A stretch of 7,630 nucleotides of DNA from an uncultured Alphaproteobacteria bacterium. Lineage in GTDB: Bacteria > Pseudomonadota > Alphaproteobacteria > CAAHEQ01 > UBA3637. A program made the translations under genes and the position numbers. The stretch covers positions 1 through 7,630 of the forward strand of contig CALGXF010000017.1 in NCBI GenBank assembly GCA_937935995.1, read 5' to 3'. Positions 6,956-7,630 of the stretch are shown here, in pieces. The notes under the pieces are model-generated. The model was not told where the DNA came from. It made no database searches and worked only from the letters and a program-made list of their open reading frames with translations. Numbering within the stretch: the stretch's first letter is position 1; each line of letters opens with the position of its first letter.

Positions 6956-6999
6956 TTTTTTTCCTTTCTACATACCTAACATACAAAAATAATGTCCCT

Positions 7000-7028
7000 T
7001 ATATATACCGAACACCGATAAATGTCCA
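7000..7028 (-). promoter_or_regulatory. nifJ promoter
   Basis: On the minus strand CTGGACA, with the -35 hexamer TGGACA at 7023-7028, is followed after exactly 17 bases by TATATA (7000-7005). The predicted start near 6993 gives a leader of about 38 bases ending in a strong Shine-Dalgarno. The spacer holds two tandem near-repeats (ATCGGTG then TTCGGTA). GGACATT occurs both at the -35 and just downstream of the -10 and may be a factor contact. The arrangement is seen directly; promoter activity is inferred. Confidence 0.62.
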
Positions 7029-7038
7029 GCGTTTTTTA

Positions 7039-7052
7039 GATAATTTTTTATC
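7039..7052. promoter_or_regulatory. Inverted repeat upstream of nifJ promoter
   Basis: GATAA (7039-7043) and TTATC (7048-7052) form a perfect inverted repeat around four T. It is centred about 20 bases upstream of the nifJ -35, a typical place for an activator site. The core resembles the GATAAT-type half-sites of iron-responsive regulators, but it is short and AT-rich. No regulator can be named with confidence. Confidence 0.35.
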
Positions 7053-7140
7053 CCTCGTCTTTTGAAGATAGATAAAAGAAAATCTTATATCAGCATATCA
7101 CGAACCATCATTTACCGCACAAATGTATCCGATAAATAAA

Positions 7141-7170
7141 ACATCCCAAAACAAGCCGTCCATTCGGCTT
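7141..7170 (-). terminator. Probable terminator of the Cys-rich gene
   Basis: On the minus strand AAGCCG (7165-7170) and CGGCTT (7153-7158) form a perfect 6-base stem with a 6-base loop, followed by GTTTTGGG and further T-rich sequence. It starts 25 bases after the stop of the Cys-rich gene. The T tract is interrupted, so termination may be only moderate. On the plus strand the stem is followed by CATTTTCATTTT, so it could act both ways. Confidence 0.55.
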
Positions 7171-7195
7171 CATTTTCATTTTGACATACATCTAC

Positions 7196-7630
7196 TCAGC
7201 TTATCTGATAATTGCGACAGGTTCCACCATTTTGAATATGATTTTCATATTCTTCCGGACTGTAACATGTCTGACCGACACACGTTTCCGGATAGATTTC
7301 GGGATCACCCAAGCAGTAATCACACAAAATATGGCCGAAAGGACAACAGCTTTTCCAACCGCCACCCTCGTACTGATACGGTGTTCCATCCGGGCAGCAA
7401 ATCCATTCACGACAAATTCCTTCAATTGTCATGGAGCAAGCAACAGAAGAAGCACTCGGGCAACATTCCCAACTTAAACATCCATCCAAATCGGCCCCGC
7501 TGCAATAAGGAACTCCGTCACAGCAATAACTGTCCTGGCAACATTGTCCTTGACTTCCGCACGTTTGGCCTTCCCCACAACACCACGTTGTATCGCCGGA
7601 ACCACAGCTGATTTCACCTTCGTCACAGGC
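7196..7630 (-). CDS. Cysteine-rich granulin-like protein, C-terminal part
   Basis: Partial gene: the frame is open to the right window edge, so only the last 144 residues are visible and the start lies outside. There are 24 cysteines in 144 residues, including six adjacent pairs: WCCGEGQTC, QCC, YCCDGVPYC, ECCP, ICCPDG and SCCPFGHILC. The alternation of CC pairs with short Gly/Asp/Pro loops resembles granulin-type disulfide-stacked modules, and CCPFGHILC is close in form to the granulin CCPxxxxxC element. The spacing is irregular, so this is resemblance, not a family assignment. Such density of paired Cys suggests an extracytoplasmic, disulfide-bonded protein; metal binding is an alternative. 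The last 25 residues (after CVGQTC) are acidic and less Cys-dense. The signal peptide or anchor, if any, is out of view. A conserved spacing pattern over the whole length makes this frame real rather than the opposing open frame. Confidence 0.75.
   Translation of the reverse strand, partial: ACDEGEISCGSGDTTWCCGEGQTCGSQGQCCQDSYCCDGVPYCSGADLDGCLSWECCPSASSVACSMTIEGICREWICCPDGTPYQYEGGGWKSCCPFGHILCDYCLGDPEIYPETCVGQTCYSPEEYENHIQNGGTCRNYQIS

Noticed and set aside
7001..7125. A possible small RNA or riboswitch in the nifJ upstream region.
   Set aside because: Only short inverted repeats are present, and the predicted leader is about 38 bases; no known structured motif is recognisable.
7489..7489. 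TTG at 7487-7489 as the start of a 97-residue Cys-rich protein.
   Set aside because: The frame stays open for 47 further codons to the window edge with the same CC pattern, so this Leu codon is internal.
7123..7611. A 162-codon plus-strand open frame opposite the Cys-rich gene.
   Set aside because: The product is a His/Asn/Ser-rich low-sense sequence; the minus frame has an organised CC pattern, a proper stop and a terminator behind it.

Overview
The window reads as a moderately AT-rich bacterial chromosome segment with all confident genes on the minus strand. The best guess for the host is an anaerobic or fermentative member of the Alphaproteobacteria. This rests on three things. A single-pass membrane TPR-like protein lies directly upstream of the ribosome-assembly GTPase Der. 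The first G domain of Der carries an NKxE-type G4 motif, which I recall as common in alphaproteobacterial Der. One good promoter has the CTTGAC-type -35 favoured in that class. A full-length pyruvate:ferredoxin oxidoreductase and a very cysteine-rich protein would fit a host-associated anaerobic lineage. The taxonomic call is inference.

Layout, in minus-strand reading order (right to left). Positions 7630-7196 hold the C-terminal 144 residues of a cysteine-rich, granulin-like protein that continues beyond the window and is followed by a small hairpin terminator. Positions 7195-6956 are a 240-base control region with a clear promoter and a GATAA-N4-TTATC inverted repeat. Positions 6955-3422 encode NifJ, the pyruvate:ferredoxin/flavodoxin oxidoreductase, with every cluster ligand and cofactor motif intact, ending in a strong intrinsic terminator. 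Positions 3421-3012 are an AT-rich spacer with several promoter-like elements and a doubtful 50-residue plus-strand ORF. Positions 3011-2820 hold a 63-residue orphan protein. Positions 2735-30 hold a compact three-gene unit: a membrane TPR-like protein (YfgM family), Der, and a DUF1796-type putative papain-like cysteine peptidase. The first two abut exactly (TAA then ATG) and the third follows 18 bases after the der stop.

Functionally, NifJ is a stand-alone transcription unit for central anaerobic carbon and electron metabolism (pyruvate to acetyl-CoA with reduced ferredoxin). The TPR-der pair belongs to envelope/secretion and ribosome housekeeping, and the DUF1796 gene appears to ride along in that operon. 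The least explained parts are the Cys-rich protein at the right edge, the two small ORFs around 2820-3410, and the operator-like inverted repeats at the nifJ and TPR-der promoters. I saw no mobile element, CRISPR array, rRNA or tRNA, and no clear novel multi-gene system.
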